Shown: positions 36,801 through 44,697, counted from the stretch's first letter. The stretch: DNA of 64,000 nt from Asticcacaulis taihuensis (GCF_900100255.1 NZ_FMTS01000001.1:1240001-1304000); one strand, 5' to 3'. The notes: generated by a model not told the origin, from the letters alone. Translations and numbers: made by a program.

Positions 36801-37258
36801 TTGAGCTTCTGGTTGAAAGCGACCAGGAAATCGACCGTGCCTATTGGTTCATCCGAAATCGACGCAACATAGTCCATCAGAACCGGATCGCGGTCCTTGA
36901 TCTCCAGATAGGGCGCCAGTTCGTCCTTCAGGGCCTCATCGTATTTGAAGGGGAACTTCGTCGCCGAATCTTCGAGGAAAAAATCGAACGGATTGAAGAC
37001 CTTGATCTCCAGCACCAGATCGACCGTCACCTTGAATGACGAGGTCTTTTCCGGAAAGACGATGCGCGCCAGCCAGTTGCCGAAGGGGTCCTGCTGCCAG
37101 TTGATGAAGTGGTTGGCCGGCTCGACCTTCAGCGCATAGGACTGCACATGCGCCCATGTGTGCGGCGCGGGACGAAGACGAATAACCTGGGGACCGAGAC
37201 TGATCGGACGATCGTAGCGATAATCCGAAACATGATGCAGCGCAGCCAGAATACTCAT
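33872..37258 (-). CDS. Transglutaminase-like protein with C-terminal DUF2126
   Basis: A 1128-residue cytoplasmic protein starting at 37258 (MSILAALHHVSDYRYDRPISLGPQ). The N-terminal bacterial-transglutaminase domain (about 1-290) has the triad C180 (LLQGSCRDMAW), H229 (TDLHAWYEVYL) and D245 (GLDATSG), and can be a transamidase or a peptidase. The rest is DUF2126, beginning near RLTMGGEPTFVSLDDRLGDEW, with AEFCIDKLYSPDS and MHPGGRNYDTLPLNENEAEGRR near the end. Residues about 578-622 are encoded by an in-frame palindromic repeat. Homologues occur with ATP-grasp and alpha-E genes, as here across the divergent promoter. Confidence 0.92.
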   Translation of the reverse strand: MSILAALHHVSDYRYDRPISLGPQVIRLRPAPHTWAHVQSYALKVEPANHFINWQQDPFGNWLARIVFPEKTSSFKVTVDLVLEIKVFNPFDFFLEDSATKFPFKYDEALKDELAPYLEIKDRDPVLMDYVASISDEPIGTVDFLVAFNQKLNADLNYTLRMEAGVQTPAQTLNLLQGSCRDMAWLACQVLRHKGLATRFVSGYSIQLKADVESLDGPSGVSEDVTDLHAWYEVYLPGAGWIGLDATSGMFTGEGHIPLCCAPNPTSAAPITGAHEKAESTFAHEMSVTRIYESRRVTRPYSEAEWADIDALGGKVDAKLEAQDVRLTMGGEPTFVSLDDRLGDEWHFSALSDTKKKLGYDLFQRLAGRFANGALAQHAQGKWYPGEILPRWAMNMYWRHDGQPIWLDPALLADPETKGNAKPELAGEFLGKLAAVLGVGDDYVLPAYEDIPYLLWKEQRIPLEGEMLKADVFEAAERKRLQAKLDENVGKPTGYVLPLAFSAKTDSWISNRWKFRAEKMMLIPGDSPVGLRLPLGALPFVDQALVDEHLFPPRSPFAEMEPLADTRKAVDSYGETLSSPPLQSGGGGPRSGGGGLPRQKAPSASTGSAPPPLRQEVRKGGEIDPNGLIRSAICAEVRQGKLFLFLPPLTYIEHYLDLIHAIEAVASVLKTPVVIEGYSPPRDHRVESMSVTPDPGVIEVNIQPAKSWPELKDIITTVYEEATQARLVADKFMIDGKRVGTGGGNHIVMGAMRPEDSPFLRRPDVLASMIRFWQNHPSLSYLFSGLYIGPTSQAPRIDEARHESLYELEIALKSIPAGGEVSPWLVDRLLRNLLVDLTGNTHRAEFCIDKLYSPDSDRGRLGLLEMRGFEMSPHPQMNLIQALLIRALVAAFWQKPYTAPLVRWGTQLHDRFMLGHYVHEDMMEVLGYLRGSGFNFSPDWFIPFFDFRFPTVGTVQIGDITLELKNALEPWPVMGEEQSGGGTSRGVDSSVERMEIRLKGAVSSQHVVTCNGLRLPLSATRDGNIQVAGIRYKAWNPWSSLHPNLPINTPLKFDVLDTRLQRSLGGCKYHVMHPGGRNYDTLPLNENEAEGRRLSRFEAPTHTAGKVKIPPLVINPDYPHTLDLRWKP
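35394..35525. repeat. Palindromic repeat inserted in frame in the DUF2126 gene
   Basis: About 132 bp (44 codons) with outer arms TCTCCTCCC and GGGAGGAGA. Inside are GGAGGGGGC with GCCCCCTCC, a CCACCACTTCGTGG hairpin and CTCCCCCGCTTTGCAGGGGAG. It shares CCACCACTTCG, GTGGTCCCCCTCCCC and GGGGAGG with the repeat at 21643-21783. Translated, it gives a Gly/Pro/Ser-rich loop (SGGGGPRSGGGGLPRQKAPS), unlike the flanking sequence. The frame is kept, so the protein is probably still made. Confidence 0.7.
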
Positions 37259-37281
37259 CGAACAAGGTCTCCAATCAGACT

Positions 37282-37362
37282 CCGAAGACGAACAGTCTTC
37301 GGCAAGGGCGACCGCCCGCCGCGCCCGATGGCGCGAGCCCGGCGGCGACTGAGCCAAAAGCG
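37282..37362 (-). promoter_or_regulatory. Candidate structured 5' leader element, copy A
   Basis: An 81-nt element 24 nt upstream of the transglutaminase/DUF2126 start. Read on the minus strand: CTTTTGGCTCAG, a GC-rich block with CATCGG, then GCCCTTGC and a perfect hairpin CCGAAGAC/GTCTTCGG (37282-37302). The same order and almost the same length occur at 60692-60773 before yebC, with the hairpin sequence changed but the pairing kept. Function unknown; cis-acting RNA or interspersed repeat. Confidence 0.55.
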
Positions 37363-37404
37363 TTACGGAATCGCAAAAAAAGTGTCATCTACAAGTCTTT
37401 AGGG

Positions 37405-37472
37405 ACTAGACAGCCGCAAATTAAAAAAGTCTAGTTGCAATGCAACAATGCGTGAAAAAGACGCTTTTTCAC
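37405..37472. promoter_or_regulatory. Cluster of inverted repeats in the divergent promoter region of the ATP-grasp/alpha-E cluster
   Basis: Three inverted repeats in 68 nt: ACTAGAC (37405-37411) with GTCTAGT (37429-37435); GTTGCA-A-TGCAAC (37434-37446); and a perfect 9-bp hairpin GTGAAAAAG/CTTTTTCAC (37452-37472) ending 25 nt before the TTG start at 37498. They may be operators or a leader hairpin controlling the plus-strand genes. No matching regulator is identified. Confidence 0.5.
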
Positions 37473-37497
37473 TGGGGCAGCATGGGAAGCAATTTCT

Positions 37498-39390
37498 TTG
37501 AGCGCGATTTCGAGTGACATCCTGGCTTTCAGTTTCGACGGTTTGAGTTCGCCGGCGATCGACCTCAAGTTCCGCAAGGCGGGCGTGAAGGGCGAGCACA
37601 CACTGGGCTGGGGCCTGACCTGGTATCCGGGCGATACCAAGGCCGCCATCGTGGCGAAAGACCCTTCCGCGCGCGATACCAAGTCCCTGCATGGCGCCAT
37701 GCACGACTGGGACAGCTTCCGCTCCACCGTCTTCTTCTGCAAGGTACGCGGCGCCGCTTCCGGCTATACCCATCTCGAAACCCAGCCGTTCTCGCGCAGC
37801 TTTGCCGGCCAGGACTGGGTGTTCATGCATAATGGCGATCTCGACAAGACTGCCATGCAGAAGCTGCATTTCAACAAGTCGATCTTCCTGGAGCCCATGG
37901 GCCGCACGGATTCGGAGTTGGCCTTCTGCTTTCTGCTCGGCAAGGTGCAGGACTATGGCGCGCGGACGCTTGCCGATATCGACCATCAGGTGCTTCTGAG
38001 CTGGTTCCTGCAACTGGACGACATGGGCAGCGCCGACATGGTGATCTCCGACGGCACCAGCGTGGCCGCTTTCTACGGCTCCCAGTCGGAAAGCCATCTG
38101 TACTACGGCCGCCTGACCCCGCCGCACGGCGAGCGCGGCTATCATTCGGACTCAGCCTCCTTCGCGCTCAATAATCCGCGCGATACCTTCCGCACCGGTC
38201 TGGTCTTTTGCTCCTCCCCCTTCCGTGAAGGCGACTGGAAGCCGATGCAGAAGGGGCAACTGATCATTGCCCGCCGCGGCGCCCTGGTGTGGACCAACAA
38301 GAAGGACGGCAAGACCGCCCCGGCGCAGCAGCCGGTGCATGAGCAGGAAGGCCACCTGCAAGGGTCACGCAGCATACAGCCCAACCTGTTCGCCGATCAG
38401 CAGGCCCAGGCCCAGCAGCTCTCCATCCTGCAATCCCTGCAACAGATGAAGTCGGTGCAGCACAATATCCTCAACGCGCGCTCCCTGACCCACGCGCCGG
38501 ACGGCTCGCCCCTCACCTACCGGCTGTACGACGTCATCCACTCGACCGAATATACCTACGAGCAGGAGGTCGAGCACTCGACGCACAGCTTCCGCCTGAT
38601 GCCGATGGAGGATGCGCTGCAGGAGGTGGTCAATTCCACCCTCAGTATCTCCGCCGAGGGCGAGGATATGCGTTTCGAGGATGTCTTCGGCAACCAGACC
38701 ATTCATTACAGCATCATCAAGCCCTACAAAAAGCTGACCATTTCCTGCCGCTCGCTGGTCAAGATCTATGGCCGGTCCGCTGACGATCTGTCACCGGAAA
38801 AGCGCCAGCATTTCATCCCGCTCTCCCTGATGCCGTGGCAACAGGTGATGATGGAGCCATATCTGCGCTCGCCCGAACTGCCGGAAACCCAGATTTCCGA
38901 ACTGCTGGTCTATGCGATGAGCTTCGCTGAGCGTAACGGCCGCCATCTGATGGACACGCTGAACGACATCAACCAGACCATCTACCGCGATTTCCGTTAT
39001 GTGCCGGGCTCAACCTCGCTGAAGACGACACCGTTCGATGTCTATGCCTCGCGCGAAGGCGTCTGCCAGGATTTCGCAAACCTGTTCATCTGCCTGGCGC
39101 GCCTGCTCGGCATCCCCGCGCGCTATCGCGTCGGCTACGTCTTCACTGGCGCCGACTACGAAAACAAGATGCAGTCCGACGCCAGCCACGCCTGGGTGGA
39201 AATCTATATCCCCTATCTCGGCTGGCGCGGCTTCGATCCCACTAACGGCATTCTGGTGACACAGGATCATATCCGCGTTGCCTGCGGCCGAAACTACCTG
39301 GATGCGACCCCCACGGCGGGCACCATCTACCGCGGCGGCGGCAAAGAAACCCTGCGGGTCCAGGTCACGATGAATGAGGTTTTTGGATAA
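37498..39390 (+). CDS. Fusion of class II glutamine amidotransferase-like domain and transglutaminase-like domain
   Basis: A 630-residue protein with a TTG start, preceded by GGGAAG 8 nt upstream. Residues 1-270 resemble YafJ-type GATase_2 (DILAFSFDGL, GEHTLGWGLTWYPGDT, GYTHLETQPF, FMHNGDLDK, TDSELAFCFLL). A Gln-rich linker follows, then a transglutaminase N domain (340-425) and core with C523 (EGVCQDFANL), H564 (SHAWVEIY) and D580 (FDPTNG). The family's N-terminal Met-Cys nucleophile is absent: no in-frame ATG or Cys codon lies between the last upstream stop and the start. It leads the three-gene plus-strand operon with ATP-grasp and alpha-E. Confidence 0.88.
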   Translation: MSAISSDILAFSFDGLSSPAIDLKFRKAGVKGEHTLGWGLTWYPGDTKAAIVAKDPSARDTKSLHGAMHDWDSFRSTVFFCKVRGAASGYTHLETQPFSRSFAGQDWVFMHNGDLDKTAMQKLHFNKSIFLEPMGRTDSELAFCFLLGKVQDYGARTLADIDHQVLLSWFLQLDDMGSADMVISDGTSVAAFYGSQSESHLYYGRLTPPHGERGYHSDSASFALNNPRDTFRTGLVFCSSPFREGDWKPMQKGQLIIARRGALVWTNKKDGKTAPAQQPVHEQEGHLQGSRSIQPNLFADQQAQAQQLSILQSLQQMKSVQHNILNARSLTHAPDGSPLTYRLYDVIHSTEYTYEQEVEHSTHSFRLMPMEDALQEVVNSTLSISAEGEDMRFEDVFGNQTIHYSIIKPYKKLTISCRSLVKIYGRSADDLSPEKRQHFIPLSLMPWQQVMMEPYLRSPELPETQISELLVYAMSFAERNGRHLMDTLNDINQTIYRDFRYVPGSTSLKTTPFDVYASREGVCQDFANLFICLARLLGIPARYRVGYVFTGADYENKMQSDASHAWVEIYIPYLGWRGFDPTNGILVTQDHIRVACGRNYLDATPTAGTIYRGGGKETLRVQVTMNEVFG

Positions 39391-39452
39391 GTAAACGCCC
39401 TGCCTCATGCCCGCGTATCTGGTCCTGAGGCGATATATTACCGGATCAGACT

Positions 39453-40901
39453 GTGGCGCTAGAGACCTACAAGACCGACGGCTTTTACGACGAACTGTTC
39501 GCATCGGATGGCATGGCCCACCTCAGCGCCCATCCGCTGGTCGAACAACTGGACACCCTCTCGCGCGCCGAACTGAAGCGCCGGCAGAAACTGGCCGAGG
39601 ACATCCTTTACCAGTCTGGCAATACCTTCAATGTCTATGGCGACAAGAAGGGCACCGAGAAGATCCTGCCCTTCGACATCATTCCGCGCATGGTCTCCGG
39701 CGCCGACTGGGCGAAGCTCGAACGGGGCATAGCCCAGCGCATCACGGCATTGAATCTCTTCATCCAGGACATCTATAACGATCAGAAAATCCTCAAGGAC
39801 AAGGTCATTCCGTCCGAGCTGATCTTCTCCTCGGCCTGTTATCTCAAGCCCTGCGAGGGTTTGAAGCCGCCCAAGGGCGTGTGGACGCATATTTCCGGCA
39901 CCGATTTCGTGCGTGACGGCGACGGCGAGTTCTATGTGCTGGAAGACAATCTGCGCTGCCCCTCCGGTATTTCCTATGTGCTGGAAAATCGCGCCGTGTT
40001 GAAACGGATCATGCCGGCGGCTTTCCATACCCTGAAAATCCGCCCGGTGTCGGATTACGGTGATCATCTGTACAAGACGCTGAAGCACATCGCGCCGGAT
40101 GGTCGTGACGATCCCAATATCATTGTCCTGACCCCCGGCATCTATAACTCCGCCTATTTCGAGCACGCCTATCTGGCCCAGCAGATGGGCGTACCGCTGG
40201 CGCAAGGGTCGGATCTCGTGGTCGAGGACGACAAGGTCTATATGCGGACGACCGCCGGCCTGAAGCGCGTCGACGTCATCTACCGCCGCATCGATGACGA
40301 GTTCATTGACCCGCAGATTTTCCGCAAGGAGTCGCTGCTCGGTGTGCCCGGCATCATGAACGCCTATCGTAAGGGCAATGTGGCGCTGGCCAATGCGCCC
40401 GGCACCGGCATTGCCGACGACAAGGCGATCTATGCCTATGTGCCGAAGATCATCAAATACTATCTCGGCGAGGATGCCATCGCCAACAATGTGCCGACCT
40501 ATATCTGCGAGGACGATAAGGAGCGCGAATATGTGCTGGCCAATCTCGACAAGCTGGTGGTCAAGGCGGTCAATCTCTCCGGCGGCTACGGAATGCTGAT
40601 CGGCCCCAAATCCACCAAGGCCGAGCAGAAGGAATTTGCCGCCCTGATCAAGGCCAGGCCGCGCGACTATATCGCCCAGCCAACGCTTTCGCTTTCGCGC
40701 GCACCCACCCTGATCGGCAACAGCATCGAAGGCCGTCACGTCGATTTTCGCCCCTATTCGCTTTATGGCGAGGAGATATTCACCCTGCCCGGCGGCCTGA
40801 CCCGCGTGGCCCTCAAGAAGGGCTCTCTGGTGGTCAATTCCAGCCAAGGCGGCGGCTCGAAGGATACCTGGGTGCTGGAAGACGAAGGGGAGGCGAACTG
40901 A
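39453..40901 (+). CDS. Circularly permuted ATP-grasp type 2 protein (DUF404/DUF407)
   Basis: Predicted ATP-dependent amide-bond-forming enzyme. The 482-residue product starts with GTG and shows the family blocks [146 protein letters not shown], and [16 protein letters not shown] at the end. Such proteins are nearly always linked with alpha-E and transglutaminase genes, as here (1 nt before alpha-E). Substrate and product are unknown. Confidence 0.95.
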   Translation: MALETYKTDGFYDELFASDGMAHLSAHPLVEQLDTLSRAELKRRQKLAEDILYQSGNTFNVYGDKKGTEKILPFDIIPRMVSGADWAKLERGIAQRITALNLFIQDIYNDQKILKDKVIPSELIFSSACYLKPCEGLKPPKGVWTHISGTDFVRDGDGEFYVLEDNLRCPSGISYVLENRAVLKRIMPAAFHTLKIRPVSDYGDHLYKTLKHIAPDGRDDPNIIVLTPGIYNSAYFEHAYLAQQMGVPLAQGSDLVVEDDKVYMRTTAGLKRVDVIYRRIDDEFIDPQIFRKESLLGVPGIMNAYRKGNVALANAPGTGIADDKAIYAYVPKIIKYYLGEDAIANNVPTYICEDDKEREYVLANLDKLVVKAVNLSGGYGMLIGPKSTKAEQKEFAALIKARPRDYIAQPTLSLSRAPTLIGNSIEGRHVDFRPYSLYGEEIFTLPGGLTRVALKKGSLVVNSSQGGGSKDTWVLEDEGEAN

Positions 40902-40902
40902 T

Positions 40903-41838
40903 ATGCTGAGCCGTGTCGCCAACTCCATCTACTGGATGGCCCGTTACCTCGAACGCGCCGATTGCGTGGCGCGCTTCATCGACGTCAACACACACCTGAT
41001 GCTCGATCTCGCCCTCGATCAGAACGCGGCGCAGTGGTATCCGCTGATCGCCACTTCCGGGGACGACGAAGATTTCAACCAGCGCTACACCCAGGCCGAC
41101 GAGCGGGCCGTGGTCAGGTTCATGACGTTCGACCAGAAGAACCCCAACTCCATCCTGCAATCCATCTTCCGCGCCCGCGAAAACGCACGCACGGTGCGCG
41201 AGGTCATTCCGGTTGAGATGTGGGAAAAGATCAACGAAATCTATCACCTGACCCAGAGCCAGAGCCGTAAGCGCTCAGTGGCCGACCTTCAGGACTATTA
41301 CCGCGAAATCCGCCAGTCTGGGCACCTGTTCACCGGCCTGATGCACAACACCATGAGCCGCGACATGGGCTGGCAGTTCGCCCATATGGGCCAGATGCTG
41401 GAACGCGCCGACAAAACCGCCCGCCTGCTGGATGTCAAATACTTCCTGCTGCTACCGCATAACGATGTCTGGAAGGACAGCGCCTATGACGCCGTCCAGT
41501 GGGGCGCTGTGCTCAAATCGGTCAATGCGCTGGAAATGTACCGTCAGCAGTTTCACACCATCAATTATAGGGACGTGACCCAGTTCCTGCTGTTCTCGAA
41601 AGCCTTCCCGCGCTCGGTGCAGTTCTGCCTGGAAGACGCCGAAGCGGCGCTGAAAACCCTGACGAACGGGAACGGTGACAGCAAGGCGGCCCGTGAAATG
41701 GCAACCCTTTGCCGGACGATCCGCACCTCCGACACCAGCCATATCATTTCGACCGGCCTGCATGAGTTCATCGATATCTTCCAGGCCAATCTCAACCTGG
41801 TCGATGAAGCGATCTATGAAAGCTATTTCGAAAATTAG
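40903..41838 (+). CDS. Alpha-E domain protein (DUF403)
   Basis: A 311-residue all-helical protein rich in conserved Glu and Arg: MLSRVANSIYWMARYLERADCVARFIDVNTHLML, FRARENARTVREVIPVEMWEKINEIY, DMGWQFAHMGQMLERADKTARLLDVKYF and LNLVDEAIYESYF. The family always accompanies the permuted ATP-grasp and is thought to act with it in making or handling a peptide-like product. It starts 1 nt after the ATP-grasp stop. No Anbu-type protease gene follows in this window, although these systems often include one. Confidence 0.95.
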   Translation: MLSRVANSIYWMARYLERADCVARFIDVNTHLMLDLALDQNAAQWYPLIATSGDDEDFNQRYTQADERAVVRFMTFDQKNPNSILQSIFRARENARTVREVIPVEMWEKINEIYHLTQSQSRKRSVADLQDYYREIRQSGHLFTGLMHNTMSRDMGWQFAHMGQMLERADKTARLLDVKYFLLLPHNDVWKDSAYDAVQWGAVLKSVNALEMYRQQFHTINYRDVTQFLLFSKAFPRSVQFCLEDAEAALKTLTNGNGDSKAAREMATLCRTIRTSDTSHIISTGLHEFIDIFQANLNLVDEAIYESYFEN

Positions 41839-42160
41839 CGTGTTTGCCTCAGGCGATCCGGACGTATGTGAAAAGTTCGCGGCCATGAATTTGACGGGCG
41901 AAAAGAACGGCCGGGCCAGTCCCCAAGCGTCCGGCGGCCCCTTCGTTCCCTGACGAAACCTGATGTCTGGCCCTCAAGATTGATCTTACAATTTTAAACG
42001 ATAAGCCTTATAGAATAAAAGTGAATCAGAACGCCTGCTGGTTGAGCGAATAACCGCAGGGCGCCTAAATCAAGCGTCAGACAAGGCGCGATAAAAGAAC
42101 AAGCCCGTGGCGGAATATCAACACGGGAAAGACAATATACTTACCCCGGAGGGGTTGCTT
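41839..42160. other. Gene-free stretch between the alpha-E gene and the ROK gene
   Basis: About 320 nt. No gene, RNA or strong hairpin terminator is visible. The second half (41975-42040) is AT-rich and probably holds the ROK promoter. Confidence 0.5.
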
Positions 42161-43408
42161 ATGGGTGCGGATCAAAGGGGCGGGGATGAACAGGTGGGCA
42201 CGGTCCGACTGGAGCCCAGGGGACACGCGCTCGGCGATTCACTTTCCGGCACCAATTTAGAGCGCGCAGGCGACCACAATCAGCGCGTCACCCTTCAGGC
42301 CATACGCGCCGCCGGGGGCCCGATTACCCGCGCCGATATCACCGAACTGACCGGCCTCACCGCCCCGGCCATTGCCAATATCACCAAGCGCCTGCTCAAT
42401 GAGGGCATGATCCTGAAGGCCGGTCGCCAGTTGGGCGGCCGTGGCCAGCCAGCCACCAAACTGGTGGTCAATCCGGATGGCGCCTTCTCCATAGGCCTTA
42501 ATATCGACCGCGACCATATCGCCATCGTGGCGCTCGATTTCGTCGGCAATGTACGCGCCCGCGTCTGCCGTGAGGTCCACTTCGCCATGCCCGATGAGGT
42601 CGTCGCCTTCTTCAAGGCCGAGGTCGATAAGATCGTGGCAGACAAGGCCATCGACATGGACCGCCTGATCGGCATTGGTATCGGCATCCCTGACGATCTC
42701 GGTCGGGTGCCCGTAGCCAATCGCCCCGACGCCTACCACATCTGGTCGGAAATCGACGTCGCCGCCCTGTTCGCCGAGGTTCTGCCCGTGCCGGTTTATG
42801 TCGAAAACGACGCCGCCGCCGCGTCGATCGGTGAAATGCAGTTCGGCCATGGCCTGAGGCATCGCAGCTTTATCTACACCATTATCAGCGCCGGCCTGGG
42901 CGGCGGACTGGTGATAGACGGGCACTATTATCGCGGCGCCGACGGCCGTTCGGGCGAGATCGGTTTTCTGCCGGTGACCGATGAAAACGGTCAACCGCAA
43001 ACCCTGGAAGACATGGTCTCGCTCTATTCGCTTTACGATTACCTGCGCAAGGCCGGCATCAATGCCTCCACGCCCGAAGACCTGGAATCCTTGGGCGATT
43101 CCGCCAAGGCCCGCGTGGACGCCTGGCTCGATCGCGCCGCCGACAAGCTGTTCGAGCCCTTCCTGGTCATGAGTTGCGCCATCAATCCGGAAGCCCATTT
43201 TATCGGCGGCCGCCTGCCCGCGGCCTATATCGAACAGCTCTGCATCCGCCTGAACCGGAAATTCGCCGCCTATCAGGGCCGTATCAAGACGCTTCCGCCC
43301 GTCATGCGCGCCGATCTGGCCGTCGATGCAGCCGCGCGCGGCGCCGGTATCCTGCCCTTCAATGACCGCTTCCTGCCGATCCGCGAAGCCCTGATGAAGA
43401 CCGGCTGA
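42161..43408 (+). CDS. ROK family transcriptional regulator
   Basis: A 415-residue NagC/XylR-type repressor. I start at the ATG at 42161 because GGAGGGG lies 6 nt upstream; a GTG at 42107 would add 18 residues without a ribosome site. An N-terminal winged helix (LQAIRAAGGPITRADITELTGLTAPAIANITKRLLNEGMI) is followed by the sugar-kinase-like ROK domain with IGIGIPDDLG, VYVENDAAAASIGEMQFG and GLGGGLVIDGHYYRGADGRSGEIGFLPV. The usual ROK zinc-cysteine cluster is not visible. No sugar genes are adjacent, so the effector is unknown. Confidence 0.9.
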   Translation: MGADQRGGDEQVGTVRLEPRGHALGDSLSGTNLERAGDHNQRVTLQAIRAAGGPITRADITELTGLTAPAIANITKRLLNEGMILKAGRQLGGRGQPATKLVVNPDGAFSIGLNIDRDHIAIVALDFVGNVRARVCREVHFAMPDEVVAFFKAEVDKIVADKAIDMDRLIGIGIGIPDDLGRVPVANRPDAYHIWSEIDVAALFAEVLPVPVYVENDAAAASIGEMQFGHGLRHRSFIYTIISAGLGGGLVIDGHYYRGADGRSGEIGFLPVTDENGQPQTLEDMVSLYSLYDYLRKAGINASTPEDLESLGDSAKARVDAWLDRAADKLFEPFLVMSCAINPEAHFIGGRLPAAYIEQLCIRLNRKFAAYQGRIKTLPPVMRADLAVDAAARGAGILPFNDRFLPIREALMKTG

Positions 43409-43425
43409 TAATGGGAAGATTACTG

Positions 43426-43500
43426 ATGTCAATACTCCTGACTTTTGTGGGGATGACCTGCATCTTCATAGCCATTCTGGCATGGCTATATGCTCATTAG
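43426..43500 (+). CDS. Possible 24-aa single-span membrane peptide
   Basis: ATG at 43426 gives MSILLTFVGMTCIFIAILAW then LYAH, essentially one membrane helix. GGGAAG lies 7 nt upstream. It follows the ROK stop by 17 nt and its stop abuts the stop of the convergent nrsF gene. An in-frame ATG at 43411 would add five residues. Too short for codon-bias tests. Confidence 0.4.
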   Translation: MSILLTFVGMTCIFIAILAWLYAH

Positions 43501-44151
43501 CTACCAGCGCAGAAGTTTCCCACCCAGCAATGCCGCAATTCCGGTAAGGATTGCCACGGCCATGCCGTAGACCAGCAGCAGATAGACCGGGGCATCCCCC
43601 TGGCAATGCAGGGCATAGGTCGCCGCCATCAGCGAGGCCGTGGCCAGACCGCTCAGGGCGCCGAGGCTCAACGGATGCGAGGTCGCCGACCGCCTGAGCC
43701 ACAGGCGCCACAGCACGATCAGGCCGGCCATACCGCCGCACAGGATGGTCATATAACAGATCAGTACGCCGTCGCTGAGATTGACCATGGTGCCTGCCCA
43801 GCCATCATGCTGAAATTCGACCAACAGGGCGCCGAACACAATCGCGCCGATGATCAGTACCGGCATCAGATAGCGCAGTTTCGGCCGCCCTTCCGGACGG
43901 ACCAGGCCGGACGCTCCCAGAAGGGCGCTGATCCCAAGCGCCAGGAACATCAGCGGCTTCACGACCGGCATATGGCTGCGCGGCCATTCGCCGCCCATCA
44001 GCGCCGTCAGTTCCGGGCGCGGTCCATAGAAAAACCAGATGTAAAGCACGGCCACGATCAGGCCGGCCAGCGCCCCAAGCCACAACGGCCAGCTGCGCAA
44101 CGGTTTCACGGGCTTCAGGCCATCGGTCAGACTGTCAATTATATCACTCAT
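43501..44151 (-). CDS. nrsF: NrsF/DUF1109 family anti-sigma factor (membrane protein)
   Basis: A 216-residue protein from the ATG at 44151 (MSDIIDSLTDGLKPVKPL), overlapping the sigma-factor stop by 8 nt. Six membrane segments are predicted, starting WPLWLGALAGLIVAVLYIWFF and ending LLVYGMAVAILTGIAALLGG. The short cytoplasmic N-terminus and the HCQGDAPVY loop are typical of DUF1109/NrsF, which holds the partner ECF sigma factor at the membrane until stress is sensed; conserved cysteines sense metals such as chromate and cadmium in Caulobacter. Cys in CYMTILCGG and LHCQG are candidates. Confidence 0.88.
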   Translation of the reverse strand: MSDIIDSLTDGLKPVKPLRSWPLWLGALAGLIVAVLYIWFFYGPRPELTALMGGEWPRSHMPVVKPLMFLALGISALLGASGLVRPEGRPKLRYLMPVLIIGAIVFGALLVEFQHDGWAGTMVNLSDGVLICYMTILCGGMAGLIVLWRLWLRRSATSHPLSLGALSGLATASLMAATYALHCQGDAPVYLLLVYGMAVAILTGIAALLGGKLLRW

Positions 44152-44686
44152 TGACGCCTCCCTTGATGCCGACAAGCGATTGCAGCTTTTTCAGTCCGCG
44201 ATGGACGGTGACCTTGACCGCCGAAGCGCTCTTTCCCGTCTGCCCCGCCACCTCCTCGACGCTCAGGCCATCCAGCTTGTGCAGCTTGATGATCCGCGCC
44301 TGGTCCTTCGGCAACTGCGCCAGCAGTACCGCCACATCACGTGCCGCCAGGTCGGGCTGCATCCCGTCCTCCAGGCCCAGTTCCTCGTTCAGTTCGACAT
44401 GGATATGGCGACCGCTCTTGCGGACAAAATCGATCAGCTTGTGGCGCGCCACCGCCGCGATCCACGGCAGGAAGGGCGAGCCGGAATCATAGGTGTTGCG
44501 TTTCTCATGCAAGCTTAAAAGCGTCATCTGTACTAAATCTTCACCATCGCTGCCCATCAGGCGCCGCCGGAAATAGGCCACCAGCCAGGGTCTCAGGGCT
44601 TCCAGCAGGGAACGGTATGCCGCGGCATCACCGGCCTGCGCGCTGCGCATAAGGGCCTGCCATTCACTGATATTATACGGGGCCAT
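44144..44686 (-). CDS. sigF: ECF RNA polymerase sigma factor (SigF-like)
   Basis: A 180-residue ECF sigma factor. Region 2 spans LMRSAQAGDAAAYRSLLEALRPWLVAYFRRRLMGSDGEDLVQMTLLSLHEKRNTYDSGSPFLPWIAAVARHKLIDFVRK; region 4 is LLAQLPKDQARIIKLHKLDGLSVEEVAGQTGKSASAVKVTVHRGLKKLQ. The gene overlaps its probable anti-sigma gene nrsF. It starts 11 nt after the vapC stop, so it may also be read from upstream promoters. A GTAACC sequence 16-21 nt upstream of the ATG could be the -35 of an autoregulated promoter, in which case translation might start at M13. Confidence 0.92.
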   Translation of the reverse strand: MAPYNISEWQALMRSAQAGDAAAYRSLLEALRPWLVAYFRRRLMGSDGEDLVQMTLLSLHEKRNTYDSGSPFLPWIAAVARHKLIDFVRKSGRHIHVELNEELGLEDGMQPDLAARDVAVLLAQLPKDQARIIKLHKLDGLSVEEVAGQTGKSASAVKVTVHRGLKKLQSLVGIKGGVNE

Positions 44687-44697
44687 GCGCGCTAAGG

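Noticed and set aside
39459-40928. 489-residue open frame opposite the ATP-grasp gene
   Set aside because: Shadow of a strongly conserved coding frame; composition His/Ile/Gly-biased as expected from the reverse strand.
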